Below, piece by piece: positions 35,420 through 44,771 of a DNA stretch of 57,630 nt (positions are counted from its first letter, which is position 1; every line of letters starts with the position of its first letter). The stretch covers positions 1 to 57,630 of the forward strand of contig NZ_BMOY01000016.1 in assembly GCF_014647315.1 (NCBI RefSeq). The letters are read 5' to 3'. Made by a program: the position numbers and the translations under genes. The notes below the pieces were generated by a model. It saw only the letters and a program-made list of their open reading frames with translations, ran no database searches and was not told the origin of the DNA. Source of the DNA: Paenalicyclobacillus cellulosilyticus (GTDB lineage Bacteria > Bacillota > Bacilli > Alicyclobacillales > Alicyclobacillaceae).

Positions 35420-36586
35420 TTAGAGGCAGCGCCGCAAAATCGCCAACACGTCGTCTTTCTCCAGCCTGCGGAAGCGGCCGATGGGCCCGAACCGCACCGC
35501 CTGCGCCGCCATCCGTTCCAGGTTTTCCTCGCCGATGCCGTAGTCCGCGAGCCGCTGCGGCGCGCCGATGCTGCGGAAGAACGCCCGCACGCGGGCAATC
35601 GCCGCCTGGGCCAGGTCGCGATCGCTTCGGCCTTGCGGGTCGATGCGAAACACCTCGGTCGCCAGGCGGGCGAAGCGGGACGGGTCGGTGTCCACGACAT
35701 AATCCATCCAGTTCGGGAACACGATGGCAAGCCCGCCGCCGTGCGGGATGTCGTAGATGGCGCTGATTTCATGTTCGATGGCGTGGCAGGCCCAGTCGCC
35801 CTGGATGCCCATGCTGATCATGCCGTTGAGGGCCATCGTGCTGCAGTACATGAGCGTCTCGCGGGCGTCGTAGTCGTCCGGGCGTTCGAGCGCCTTGGGT
35901 GCGTATTCGAGGATGGTTTGCATGACCGATTCGATGAGCCGCACCTGCAGCGGCGCGTGCGTCTTGGCGTGGAAGTAGTGCTCGAAACAGTGCGCCAGCA
36001 TGTCGCAGACGCCGTAGACTGTCTGATCGCGCGGGACGGTGAAGGTGTTGACCGGATCGCAAAAGGAGAACTTCGGGAACGTGTACGGCGAGCTGGCGCC
36101 GATTTTTTCCTTGGTCTCCCAGTTGGTGATGACCCCGCCGGCGTTCATCTCCGATCCGGTTGCCGCCAAGGTGAGAATCGTGCCGAGCGGCAGCGCGCCG
36201 GTGGGCTTTGCCTTCTTGAGGTAGATGTCCCACACGTTGCCGTCGAACACGGCGCCCATGGCGATGGCCTTGCCGCAGTCGAGGACCGATCCGCCGCCGA
36301 CGGCGAGGATGAGCTGGATGTCATGGGCACGGCAGAGGTCGATGCCCTTCTGTACGGTCGTCAGCCGCGGGTTGGGCTCGACGCCGGCCAGTTCCCACCA
36401 CGTGACCCCTGCGCCGCGCAAGATGCCGGTCACCTTGTCGTACAGGCCGTTGCGCTTGATGCTGCCGCCGCCGTAGACGAGCAGCACCCGCGTGCCGTAC
36501 TTGGTCACTTCTTCCGCCAGGTGCTGCTCGATTTGATCCCGCCCGTAGTAGAGCACCGTCGGGTTGTGAAACCGGAATGGCTGCAT
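35420..36586 (-). CDS. Iron-containing alcohol dehydrogenase (NADH-dependent butanol dehydrogenase type)
   Basis: Group III alcohol dehydrogenase, 388 aa, reducing aldehydes with NAD(P)H. The nucleotide-binding [16 protein letters not shown] is present. The metal ligands can be placed in [13 protein letters not shown] (Asp, His) and [21 protein letters not shown] (two His). The opening [17 protein letters not shown] resembles YugJ/BdhA proteins. The ATG at 36586 is preceded by GGAGGCGG. It starts 17 bp downstream of the panC stop in the same direction, so it could be transcribed with panBC. Confidence 0.9.
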   Translation of the reverse strand: MQPFRFHNPTVLYYGRDQIEQHLAEEVTKYGTRVLLVYGGGSIKRNGLYDKVTGILRGAGVTWWELAGVEPNPRLTTVQKGIDLCRAHDIQLILAVGGGSVLDCGKAIAMGAVFDGNVWDIYLKKAKPTGALPLGTILTLAATGSEMNAGGVITNWETKEKIGASSPYTFPKFSFCDPVNTFTVPRDQTVYGVCDMLAHCFEHYFHAKTHAPLQVRLIESVMQTILEYAPKALERPDDYDARETLMYCSTMALNGMISMGIQGDWACHAIEHEISAIYDIPHGGGLAIVFPNWMDYVVDTDPSRFARLATEVFRIDPQGRSDRDLAQAAIARVRAFFRSIGAPQRLADYGIGEENLERMAAQAVRFGPIGRFRRLEKDDVLAILRRCL

Positions 36587-36602
36587 CGCGAAACCGCCTC
36601 CT

Positions 36603-37451
36603 TCATGAAATGGTCAACGGCAGGTTGTCGATGAGCCGCGCCTTGCCGACGTACGCGGCGACCGCGAGCATCACGTCGCCTTGGATGCGCGCGAGCGGTT
36701 GCAAGGTGGCCATGTCCACCACCTCGGCGTAGTCGAGGCGGACCATGGGCTCCGCTTCAATCATCGCCCGCATCCCCGCCGCCACCTGCGCGGCATCCCG
36801 TTCACCCGCGTCAATCCGCGCCTTGGCCCACATGAGCGCCCGGTAGAGCACGGTGGCATGAGGCCGCTCTTCCGGCGTCAGGTAGACGTTGCGCGAGCTT
36901 TTGGCCAACCCGTCCGGTTCGCGTACCGTGGGGATGGCCACCACCTCGACCGGCATGTTCAGGTCCGCCACCATACGCCGGATGATGGCCAGCTGCTGTC
37001 CGTCCTTCTGGCCGAAGTATGCCCTGTCGGGCTCCACGATGTGAAACAGCTTGCAGACGACGGTGCTCACGCCGCGGAAGTGGGTCGGGCGCGAACGGCC
37101 GCACAGCGGGCGGCTGAGCTCCGGCAGCTCGACGACGGTGGCCATCGGCTGTGGGTACATCTCCTCGACGCTCGGCGCGAACAGGATGTCACATCCAGCC
37201 TCCCGCAAGAGGGCGGTGTCACGGGCGAGATCGCGCGGGTAGCGTTCGTAGTCCTCATGCGGGCCGAACTGGAGCGGGTTGACGAAGATGCTGACGACCA
37301 CCAGGTCGTTGTCGCGGCGGGCGGCGGCGACCAGCGCCAAGTGTCCTTCGTGCAGGTAGCCCATGGTGGGTACAAAGCCGACGCGCTGGCCCGCCTGACG
37401 CGCCGCCCGCACCGCGGCGCGCACCTCGGCGATGGTGTGAACGACCTTCAT
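36603..37451 (-). CDS. panC: Pantothenate synthetase
   Basis: Ligates pantoate and beta-alanine with ATP to form pantothenate, 282 aa. The HIGH-type motif lies in [37 protein letters not shown] follows, and the KMSKS-like loop is [14 protein letters not shown] at 37451 follows GAGGAGGGG and overlaps the panB stop (ATGA). Standard length. panD is not in the window. Confidence 0.95.
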   Translation of the reverse strand: MKVVHTIAEVRAAVRAARQAGQRVGFVPTMGYLHEGHLALVAAARRDNDLVVVSIFVNPLQFGPHEDYERYPRDLARDTALLREAGCDILFAPSVEEMYPQPMATVVELPELSRPLCGRSRPTHFRGVSTVVCKLFHIVEPDRAYFGQKDGQQLAIIRRMVADLNMPVEVVAIPTVREPDGLAKSSRNVYLTPEERPHATVLYRALMWAKARIDAGERDAAQVAAGMRAMIEAEPMVRLDYAEVVDMATLQPLARIQGDVMLAVAAYVGKARLIDNLPLTIS

Positions 37452-38329
37452 GCCCGCCCCTCCTCGTTCAGCCATTGTTGCCAGCGCGCGGCCTCCGCAG
37501 GGTCGAGCCGGACCGTCTGCGCGGGGCCGGGGAATTCTCCCGCCTGGACCTCCGCCACGTATGATTTTGCCGCCTGCGCGATGACCTCCGCCAGATGGGC
37601 GTAGCGCTTGTTGTGGCGCGGCACGCGGCCCGGGGAGTAGCCGCAAAAGTCGTGGAACACCAGCACCTGGCCGTCGCAGTGCGGCCCGGCGCCGATGCCG
37701 ATGGTCGGGATCCGCAGCCGCTCGGTCACGGCTTGCGCCACCTCGGCCGGGACCAACTCGAGGACGACGGCGAAGGCGCCGGCCGCTTCGAGCGCCTTGG
37801 CGTCGGCGAGGAGCCGCTTGGCCTGCTCCAAGGTCTTGCCTTGTACGGCGTAGCCGCCGAGGGCGTGCACCGACTGGGGTGTGAACCCGATGTGCGCCAT
37901 GACCGGAATGCCGGCTGCGACGAGGCGGGCCACCGTCGGCGCCACTTCCGCGCCGCCTTCGAGTTTGACCGCCTGCGCACCGCCCTCCTGCAGGATGCGG
38001 CCGGCGCTGCGCAGCGCCTCCTCCGGGCTCACCTGGTAGGTGAGAAACGGCAGGTCGGTGACGACGAGCGGCCGTGCCGTGCCTTCCGGCAGGCTGGTCA
38101 CCGCGCGGGCGACCATCTGGGTGTGGTAGACCATGTGATCCAGCGTCACCGGCAGCGTGCTCGGCTGGCCTTGCACGACGTTGCCGAGCGAGTCGCCGAC
38201 AAGGAGGATATGTACGCCGCTTTCCGCCAGGAGGCGGGCGGTGGGGTAGTCGTACGCGGTGAGCATCGCGATGTGCTCGCCGGCTTCCTTCATGCGCAGC
38301 AGGGTGCGCACCGTGATGTCTTTGCTCAT
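37448..38329 (-). CDS. panB: 3-methyl-2-oxobutanoate hydroxymethyltransferase
   Basis: First committed step of pantothenate synthesis: transfers a hydroxymethyl group from methylene-tetrahydrofolate to ketoisovalerate. 293 aa. The opening TVRTLLRMKEAGEHIAMLTAYDY, VGDSLGNVVQG, AVKLEGG and IPTIGIGAG are hallmark segments. The ATG at 38329 is preceded by AAAGGG. Overlaps panC by 4 nt, so the two are coupled. Confidence 0.95.
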   Translation of the reverse strand: MSKDITVRTLLRMKEAGEHIAMLTAYDYPTARLLAESGVHILLVGDSLGNVVQGQPSTLPVTLDHMVYHTQMVARAVTSLPEGTARPLVVTDLPFLTYQVSPEEALRSAGRILQEGGAQAVKLEGGAEVAPTVARLVAAGIPVMAHIGFTPQSVHALGGYAVQGKTLEQAKRLLADAKALEAAGAFAVVLELVPAEVAQAVTERLRIPTIGIGAGPHCDGQVLVFHDFCGYSPGRVPRHNKRYAHLAEVIAQAAKSYVAEVQAGEFPGPAQTVRLDPAEAARWQQWLNEEGRA

Positions 38330-38457
38330 GGGCGATTCCCCCTTTGCCCTTTGCCAACCGCTTCTATTGTAGCAAAGCTGGACGTCCGCCGCGCCGGCGG
38401 ACGAAGCTGCCGCATTCACTGTCTGTGCAATCCCGCACGAAAGGAGGCATGGCGCCA

Positions 38458-38580
38458 TGTACGGTGTGTTCGGCGGTTACACGCGCTGGGCGGTCGTGTT
38501 CCTCATCATCTTCGTGCTGTTCTTCCTGCTTGTCCCGGGTTACACGACGACGACGTGCACCACGCAGGTCGTGACCTGAG
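38458..38580 (+). CDS. 40-residue single-span membrane peptide (YjcZ-like)
   Basis: A 40-aa frame directly after a strong AAAGGAGG (9 bp to the ATG). MYGVFGGYTRWAVVFLII leads into a hydrophobic span ending FLLVPGY, and the protein ends with TTTTCTTQVVT. Gly/Tyr-rich start plus one span resembles the small YjcZ-type sporulation membrane proteins of Bacilli. Divergent from panB. Too short for most gene finders. Function unknown; spore or envelope association is inference. Confidence 0.6.
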
Positions 38581-38836
38581 CCGGCGGCCGCGATCCGCAG
38601 CCTCCATCCTTTGCCGGTCCGTGGTCTGCGTCCGGCATCCCTTCCGGGGAAAGCCGTCGCGAAGGCGGCGGGCGGTTGCGTTGGCAGCCGCCCAATTTTT
38701 TCGTGCGCGTGTTGCGGCGCGGATTGTATTGACTTCGCATGGGGGAACATCAATAATATCACTAATTTGAAGTAGAATGGCGGGCGTTTGCCTGCCTGCG
38801 GAGCGCGTGGCATCCAGCGAGGAGGCTTCACACCTG

Positions 38837-39919
38837 ATGAGTTCAGCATCATCCGTCATCCCCCGACGTTGGACGGGCATCTTGGACCGGTACCGGGCGT
38901 GGCTGCCGGTGACCGACAAGACGCCGTCCTTGACGCTGTGCGAAGGCAATACCCCGCTCATTCCGGCCCACCAGTTGAGCGATCGCGTCGGGACCCAGGT
39001 GTTCTTCAAATACGAGGGGGCGAATCCCACCGGATCGTTCAAAGACCGGGGCATGGTACTTGCCGTGGCCAAGGCGAAGGAAGAAGGCAGCCGCGCGGTC
39101 ATCTGCGCCTCCACCGGCAACACGTCCGCCTCGGCGGCGGCGTACGCGGCGCGGGCGGGCATGGAGGCGGTCATCCTCATCCCGGACGGGTACGTGGCCC
39201 TCGGCAAACTGGCGCAGGCGATGATGTACGGCGCGAAGATCATCGCGGTGCGCGGCAACTTCGACGCGGCGCTGCAGCTGGTCCGCGAAGTGGCGGACGA
39301 GGCGGGCCTCACGATTGTCAACTCCATCAACCCGTACCGGCTGCAGGGACAGCAGACGGCCGCGTTCGAGATCTGCGACGCGCTCGGACGCGCGCCGGAT
39401 CATCTTTGCATCCCGGTCGGCAACGCGGGCAACATCAGCGCGTACTGGATGGGCTTTTGCGCGTACGCCGAAAAGGGGGTCGTGCCCAACCGGCCGCGGA
39501 TGCACGGCTTTGAGGCGGCGGGTGCAGCGGCCTTGGTGAAGGGGGAGCCCATCGAGCACCCGGAGACGTTCGCCACCGCCATCCGCATCGGCAAACCGGC
39601 GTCGGCGGAGCTCGCGCTCAACGCGGCGAGATCGTCCGGCGGGGGCATCTACGCCGTCACGGACGACGAGATCCGCGAGGCGTACCGGCTCATCGCCCGC
39701 GAAGGCGTGTTCGCCGAACCGGCGTCGGCCGCGTCGGTGGCCGGGCTGTTGTCGTTGCACCGCCAGGGGGTCATCCGCTCCGGCGAGACGGTGGTGTGCG
39801 TGCTGACCGGCAACGGGTTGAAGGACCCGGACAACGCGGTGGCGGTCAGCCAGACGCAACCGATGGTCGTGGATTGTGACCGGCGGGCTGTGGCGGCAGC
39901 GCTGGGTGTTGGCCGATGA
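38837..39919 (+). CDS. thrC: Threonine synthase
   Basis: PLP enzyme converting O-phosphohomoserine to threonine, 360 aa. The PLP lysine is in [12 protein letters not shown], the substrate loop is [18 protein letters not shown], and the phosphate-binding glycine-rich loop is [15 protein letters not shown]. The start at 38837 follows GAGGAGG. Standard short (Bacillus-type) form. Overlaps thrB by 4 nt. Confidence 0.95.
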   Translation: MSSASSVIPRRWTGILDRYRAWLPVTDKTPSLTLCEGNTPLIPAHQLSDRVGTQVFFKYEGANPTGSFKDRGMVLAVAKAKEEGSRAVICASTGNTSASAAAYAARAGMEAVILIPDGYVALGKLAQAMMYGAKIIAVRGNFDAALQLVREVADEAGLTIVNSINPYRLQGQQTAAFEICDALGRAPDHLCIPVGNAGNISAYWMGFCAYAEKGVVPNRPRMHGFEAAGAAALVKGEPIEHPETFATAIRIGKPASAELALNAARSSGGGIYAVTDDEIREAYRLIAREGVFAEPASAASVAGLLSLHRQGVIRSGETVVCVLTGNGLKDPDNAVAVSQTQPMVVDCDRRAVAAALGVGR

Positions 39920-40911
39920 GCCGCAAAGCGGACGCAGCGCAAAGCACGGACGGCATGGTGTCGATGCTCGTGCCCGGGCGGGTGCGGCTGACGGTGCGCG
40001 TCCCCGCCACGTCGGCCAATCTCGGGCCGGGCTTCGACTGCATGGGTGTTGCGCTCACCGTGTTCAACGAGATGACGGTCGAGACCGGGCAGCCGTTCGC
40101 CGTGGAGGTGCACGGCGAGGCGGCGGACGTGCTGCCGGCCGACCGGAGCAACGCGGTGGTGGCCGCCATGGATGCGCTGTTGGGGCAAGTGGGCGCGGCG
40201 CGCGTGCCGTCCGATTGGCGCGTCGTGCTCCACAACCGGATCCCGGTGGGATCGGGCCTCGGTTCGAGCGCGTCGGCCATCGTCGGCGGTCTCTTGCTCG
40301 CCAACGGGCTTCTCGAAGTGTACGAGCCGGAGAAGGCGCTCCGGCGCGACGAACTGTTGGCGATCGCGGTGGCGATGGAGGGACATCCGGACAACGTGAC
40401 GCCGGCGTTGCTCGGCGGCTTGTGCCTCACCCTGCCCGGAGAGGCGCCGCACACGCTCAAACTGCCCGTTCCGCCCAGCCTGCGCTTCGTCGTGGCGGTG
40501 CCTTCGTTTCGCCTCTATACGGAGGACTCGCGCCGCGTCGTTCCCGCGATGGTGGCGCGGGAGGACGCGGTGTTCAACGTGGCGCAGGCGGCGCGCTTGA
40601 CGTACGCTTTGTGCAGCGGCGATTTGGCCAGTCTGCGCGACGGGTTCGGTGACCGGCTGCATGAACCATACCGGCAGACGCTCATTCCCGGCTATGCGGC
40701 GGTGAGCCGCGCGGCGGTGGCGGCGGGGGCGCTCATCACGACGTTGAGCGGCGCAGGCCCGTCGATGCTCGCCTGGTGCGACGGAGACGCCGTCGCGTAT
40801 GGCGTCGCCCGCACGATGGCCGAAACGTGGCAGGCGCACGGCGTCCCGGCCCGGACGTTCGTGTACCGCGCTTGCGAAGAGGAGACCGTGGTTGTGCGGG
40901 AAGCGATATGA
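39916..40911 (+). CDS. thrB: Homoserine kinase
   Basis: GHMP-family kinase producing O-phosphohomoserine for ThrC, 331 aa. The opening [21 protein letters not shown], the ATP loop [30 protein letters not shown] and the late [12 protein letters not shown] are hallmark motifs. About 23 extra residues precede the usual start. Translationally coupled to thrC by ATGA. No homoserine dehydrogenase gene is in the window. Confidence 0.94.
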   Translation: MSRKADAAQSTDGMVSMLVPGRVRLTVRVPATSANLGPGFDCMGVALTVFNEMTVETGQPFAVEVHGEAADVLPADRSNAVVAAMDALLGQVGAARVPSDWRVVLHNRIPVGSGLGSSASAIVGGLLLANGLLEVYEPEKALRRDELLAIAVAMEGHPDNVTPALLGGLCLTLPGEAPHTLKLPVPPSLRFVVAVPSFRLYTEDSRRVVPAMVAREDAVFNVAQAARLTYALCSGDLASLRDGFGDRLHEPYRQTLIPGYAAVSRAAVAAGALITTLSGAGPSMLAWCDGDAVAYGVARTMAETWQAHGVPARTFVYRACEEETVVVREAI

Positions 40912-40989
40912 CGAGCGGTCGCCGCGTGGCGTGGGTAGCAAGGCAGTGCTTGGATACAAGGCGTGCCGGTGTCAGCATGAGGACGGTGA

Positions 40990-41397
40990 ATGGGCGTGAG
41001 GAGATCGCCGGCCCGCGGGTACCGCGCGGGTTCCCGCGCATCGTACCGCAAGGTCATCATCGTCGAGGGCAAGACCGACAAGGAGCGCTTGTTGCAAATC
41101 CTGATGGAACCCGTCGAGATCATCTGCACGCACGGCACGGTCAGCTACGAGTGGCTGGAGCGGCTGGCGGATCGGCTCCAGGATGAGGAGGTGTACATCC
41201 TCGTCGACGCGGATGAGCCCGGGATGAAGCTGCGCAGCCAGCTCCGCCGCGAACTGCCGAACGCCCGCCACCTGTACACGCGCAAGCTGTACCGTGAGGT
41301 CGCGCGCACCCCGATGGACCACCTCGCCCGCATCCTGTATGACGCCCACTTCATCATCGACGAAAGCTGGCTCCTCGATCCCGGCACGCACGGGTGA
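40990..41397 (+). CDS. Small Toprim-domain protein
   Basis: 135-aa protein dominated by a Toprim nucleic-acid-acting domain. KVIIVEGKTDKERLLQ supplies the catalytic Glu, and VYILVDADEPGMKLRSQL supplies the DxD. The first 20 residues are Arg-rich. It resembles the stand-alone Toprim/RNase M5-like proteins of Bacilli; RNase M5 itself is longer. The start is ATG 40990 or GTG 40996, both after AGGACGG. Function unknown. Confidence 0.8.
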   Translation: MGVRRSPARGYRAGSRASYRKVIIVEGKTDKERLLQILMEPVEIICTHGTVSYEWLERLADRLQDEEVYILVDADEPGMKLRSQLRRELPNARHLYTRKLYREVARTPMDHLARILYDAHFIIDESWLLDPGTHG

Positions 41398-41411
41398 CCT
41401 CTCCGGAGAGT

Positions 41412-41515
41412 TTGACCGCCGGGACTCACCGCCGGGGCTCACCGCCGGGGCTCACCGCCGGGGTTGACCGTTGGGGCTGGCCGTTGGGGTTGGCTGTTGG
41501 GGTTGACCATTGAGG
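41412..41515. repeat. 13-bp minisatellite, eight diverged units
   Basis: Eight consecutive 13-bp units, beginning at 41412, 41425, 41438, 41451, 41464, 41477, 41490 and 41503. Three central units are identical (CTCACCGCCGGGG); the rest drift toward TTGACCGTTGGGG. The unit length is not a multiple of three, and the repeat lies in the 278-bp gap between the Toprim gene and the VIT1 gene, so it is probably non-coding. Confidence 0.9.
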
Positions 41516-41675
41516 TTTACACGGCTGTCCGGGTTGAATTTGGCTGACCTTCTCGCCAGGGTATGCCATCCCTCACGCGCGCCGGCAACAGATCGAACGG
41601 GAAGAAATTAGAATGTGTTCGATGCTATGATGATAGCCGAATTGTCCCGGTGCGGGACGAGCGGGAGGGATGGAC

Positions 41676-43067
41676 ATGGCAGACGAAGTGCGCGGGGCTC
41701 CGCCCGCAAGCAAAAAGACGAGCGCGGAGCGGGACGGGGAGCTGGCCAAGAAGGCGTTCATCGAGAACTGGCGGCGCGAGATGGAGGCGGTCGCCCTCTA
41801 CGATCTCGCCGCGCAACAGGAGCCGGACGAGCGGCGCAGGTCGGTGCTGCGCCAGCTGGCCGAGTTGGAACGGCGGCATGCGGAGCTGTGGGCGGACAAG
41901 CTCGCGGCGCTCGGCGTGGAGGTGGCGGCGCTCCCGGCGCCCGAGCCCGGGCGACGTCCGTTGCAGCGGGACCAGTTGCTTGAAGAGATTGAGCGGATGG
42001 AGCGCAGCAACGCCGATTGGTACCGTTCGCTGCGCCATATGTTCAGCGATCCGGACGTCGTGCGGGTCCTGGAGCAATTGGAGGCGGACGAGCGGGCGCA
42101 CGGCGACCTGGAGCAGGTGCTCGGCGGCGGGGACACTGCCGAGCGAGGATCGGGTGCGGCGGCCGACGGCGCACGCGGCGGCACCGCGCAAGGGGGTGAC
42201 GGACGAGACGGTCCGGCGCAGCTTGGCCACGGTCAGTCGAGCCGCGGGGAGATGAACCACGGGCAGACGGGCCACGCGCAGACTGGCCACGCGCAGACGG
42301 GCCACGGGCAGACGGCGCGATCGCCAAACGCGCGCGGGGCGGGGGTGATGTCGCGCCTCAGCCACATCTGGGGCAGCGAGCGCTGGCACAACCAGGGCCG
42401 CGGCGGATGGATTGGCGACGCCATCTACGGCGTGAACGACGGCCTCGGCGCCATTTTCGGCATCATCGCCGGCGTGGCGGGATATACGTCGGTCAACAGC
42501 CACGACGTGTTGGTCAGCGGCTTCTTCGGCGCATTGGCGAGCACCCTCTCCATGGGAGCAGGCGCATATCTCGCCGCCAAGTCGGAGAACGAAGTGATGG
42601 AGAAGGAACTGGCGAGCGAGCGGTCGGAGATTGCGGAAGACCCGGCGCACGAGGAAGAGGAACTGGCCTTGTTATACCAGCTCAAAGGGTTCGGCGAGGA
42701 CGAGGCGCGGCAGATTGCGGCGCGCATCGCGCAGGACCCGGAGCAGTTCTTGAAGACGATGGCCCAGGAGGAGCTCGGCATCCACGATGTGAGCCGCAGC
42801 AACCCGTGGACGTCAGCCCTGTTCGGCAGCCTGTCGACGTTTGTCGGCGGCATCGTGCCGCTGGTGCCGTTCTTCTTTATGGGCGGCACCCCCGCGATGG
42901 TCACGGCAGCCATCGTCAGCATCCTCGCCCACTTCGTGGTCGGCGCCTTGAAGAGCATCGTCACCGTGCGCAGTTGGTGGAAGAGCGGCTTGGAGATGAC
43001 GCTGGTCGGCGTCATCACCGGCGTGGTTTCGTACGGGCTCGGTTTGGTCGGCGCGAAGGTGTTGTAG
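41676..43067 (+). CDS. Ferritin-like domain fused to VIT1/CCC1-type transporter
   Basis: 463-aa protein. Residues about 15-150 form a rubrerythrin-like bundle with paired carboxylates and His (EMEAVALYD, LAELERRHAELW, LEADERAHGDLEQ). A His/Gln-rich linker carries GHAQT repeats (four 15-bp units, 42257-42316). Residues about 235-463 are a VIT1/CCC1 transporter with five spans (WIGDAIYGVNDGLGAIFG, GALASTLSMGAGAYLAAKSE, PLVPFFFMGG). Such fusions (MbfA/erythro-type) export or sequester iron or manganese. ATG 41676 has GGGAGGG 6 bp upstream; ATG 41670 abuts that site. Confidence 0.85.
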   Translation: MADEVRGAPPASKKTSAERDGELAKKAFIENWRREMEAVALYDLAAQQEPDERRRSVLRQLAELERRHAELWADKLAALGVEVAALPAPEPGRRPLQRDQLLEEIERMERSNADWYRSLRHMFSDPDVVRVLEQLEADERAHGDLEQVLGGGDTAERGSGAAADGARGGTAQGGDGRDGPAQLGHGQSSRGEMNHGQTGHAQTGHAQTGHGQTARSPNARGAGVMSRLSHIWGSERWHNQGRGGWIGDAIYGVNDGLGAIFGIIAGVAGYTSVNSHDVLVSGFFGALASTLSMGAGAYLAAKSENEVMEKELASERSEIAEDPAHEEEELALLYQLKGFGEDEARQIAARIAQDPEQFLKTMAQEELGIHDVSRSNPWTSALFGSLSTFVGGIVPLVPFFFMGGTPAMVTAAIVSILAHFVVGALKSIVTVRSWWKSGLEMTLVGVITGVVSYGLGLVGAKVL

Positions 43068-43411
43068 GGACGCGCGGCGAGCCTGCCGCGGGGCGGTGGT
43101 CCTGCGATGCTGCGATGCGGCGGTTGTCCGACGGGCGGCCGCCTGCGGCGGGCAGCCGATATGGGGCGTTACGGGAAGAGAGGGCGGATTTCAAACGGAG
43201 CGGGTTTCAAACCGCGTGGCTTGCGCGAACCCTGAGTGATGGCCAAACCCCGGGGGTTTCGCGCAAGTCCGGAAACCCGCGAGATGTCTGGATTTTTTGC
43301 TGAAAAGGGGCTACAATGAGGGCGTCTGCAGCGTCAGAGGTGCAGATGTCGTCGAGGGGTTCGCGGAAATCGGCCGGGAAGGCGCGTCAGGACTGGGCTG
43401 GATCGAGAGGA
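43068..43411 (+). promoter_or_regulatory. Leader region of CRISPR array 1
   Basis: 344 bp without a gene. It contains a nested inverted repeat: an outer 9-bp stem (43200-43208 with 43272-43280) around an inner 13-bp stem (43220-43232 with 43254-43267, one bulged T). Then come a T6 run, AAAAGGGG and TACAAT (43312-43317), a likely -10 without a good -35. Placement next to the first repeat and the degenerate last repeat at the other end indicate this is the leader. Confidence 0.65.
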
Positions 43412-44481
43412 GTTGCTCCGCGGAGACGATCCGCGGCCCCATTGAAGCACGTCATCATCCCCTTCCGTGTTGGAGTTGTCATCGCTGGTTGCTCCGCGGA
43501 GACGATCCGCGGCCCCATTGAAGCGCTGGATTGCAATTCGCTGATATCTTCGAATCACCACCGCGTTGCTCCGCGGAGACGATCCGCGGCCCCATTGAAG
43601 CAGTCACTGAACGTGATTCCGCGTTCAGTGTCCTTGTCGGTTGCTCCGCGGAGACGATCCGCGGCCCCATTGAAGCTGTCCCTGCTGGCATGGCCTCAAA
43701 AAAGAACACCCCGTTGCTCCGCGGAGACGATCCGCGGCCCCATTGAAGCGGCTGTGGCAGAGGACGGACGTCATGGGTCTGACGTTGCTCCGCGGAGACG
43801 ATCCGCGGCCCCATTGAAGCCCGGCAATGGTTACAGTCTGTCCGGATACCGAGTGTATGTTGCTCCGCGGAGAAGATCCGCGGCCCCATTGAAGCGTATT
43901 GGCCATCATGACCGGGATGCGCCAGGGAGAGTTGCTCCGCGGAGAAGATCCGCGGCCCCATTGAAGCCTGATCTACGAGCCGACTGGTGCCGCGCCATCC
44001 CCCGCGTTGCTCCGCGGAGACGATCCGCGGCCCCATTGAAGCGCAGCGTTGACTCCCATCTGACCGGCCTTGTGGAGCGTTGCTCCGCGGAGAAGATCCG
44101 CGGCCCCATTGAAGCCGCCTCGCTGATGGTGAAGTTGGGAACATGAACCGGGTTGCTCCGCGGAGAAGATCCGCGGCCCCATTGAAGCTCCAATGAAACG
44201 CGAAGCAACTCGCGGTCTTCATCTGTGTTGCTCCGCGGAGACGATCCGCGGCCCCATTGAAGCTCCTATGGACTGCTCGGGAAGATGCGGATATAGTGCG
44301 TTGCTCCGCGGAGACGATCCGCGGCCCCATTGAAGCAAGTCGAAATATTTGGTTCCATCACCGTAAATGTAAGTTGCTCCGCGGAGAAGATCCGCGGCCC
44401 CATTGAAGCTTCCTGCCACCACCTTTCAAAGATATCTAATTCGCGTTGCTCCGAGGAGAAGATCCGCGCCCCCATTGAAGT
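43412..44481 (+). CRISPR. CRISPR array 1: 15 repeats of 37 bp, class-1-type hairpin repeat, no cas genes beside it
   Basis: Fifteen 37-bp repeats start at 43412, 43488, 43565, 43640, 43713, 43784, 43859, 43931, 44006, 44079, 44152, 44227, 44300, 44373 and 44445, with 14 unique spacers of 34-40 bp. The repeat begins GTTGCTCCGCGGAGA and ends GGCCCCATTGAAGC. It contains a 7-bp palindromic stem, CCGCGGA/TCCGCGG, around a 5-nt loop, as in Cas6-processed type I/III repeats with an 8-nt ATTGAAGC handle. Two repeat forms are interspersed, GACGA and GAAGA in the loop. The last repeat has several substitutions. It shares no sequence with the V-B repeat or its tracrRNA, and no cas6, cas3 or cas10 is in the window. 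Confidence 0.97.
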
Positions 44482-44771
44482 CAATAGGACAATGGAGAAC
44501 TTCTTTACAAGGCTGACCAGTGTACAACCGCGAAGCGGGACAGGTTGGACGAGAAATGGGCCAACGTGACCTTTTCGGAAACCAGATGGCCGCACTGGCT
44601 CGTCGAGGATAGGTCGTGAATACCATATCTCATTCGCAATCTGTTATTTTCTATTTGAGGATCTATCTGGATAAAAAATTTTTTTATTTGTGTAAGAAGG
44701 ATCATTCAATTTATTTGTCGAATTCGCCGAGTAGTTCATGCTGCACCACCTTGAATGAAAGGAGTGCAAGG
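44482..44771 (+). other. AT-rich spacer region upstream of cas12b
   Basis: 290 bp between array 1 and the cas12b start, markedly AT-rich from 44630 to 44730. Presumably holds the cas12b promoter, but no clear -35/-10 pair is readable. The cas12b frame stays open back to 44616, but that ATG lacks a ribosome binding site and the extension is not Cas12b-like. Confidence 0.5.

Noticed and set aside
43300..44500. Several open frames on both strands across array 1 with repeated Ser/Arg/Pro motifs
   Set aside because: They are translations of the 37-bp repeat and spacers; no ribosome sites or homology.
44616..44771. Upstream extension of cas12b from an earlier ATG
   Set aside because: AT-rich, no ribosome binding site, and not like Cas12b; the ATG at 44772 has GAAAGGAG and the normal family start.
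43068..44771. A tracrRNA for array 1
   Set aside because: No anti-repeat outside the array was found on either strand nearby. The self-complementary repeat fits Cas6-type processing.
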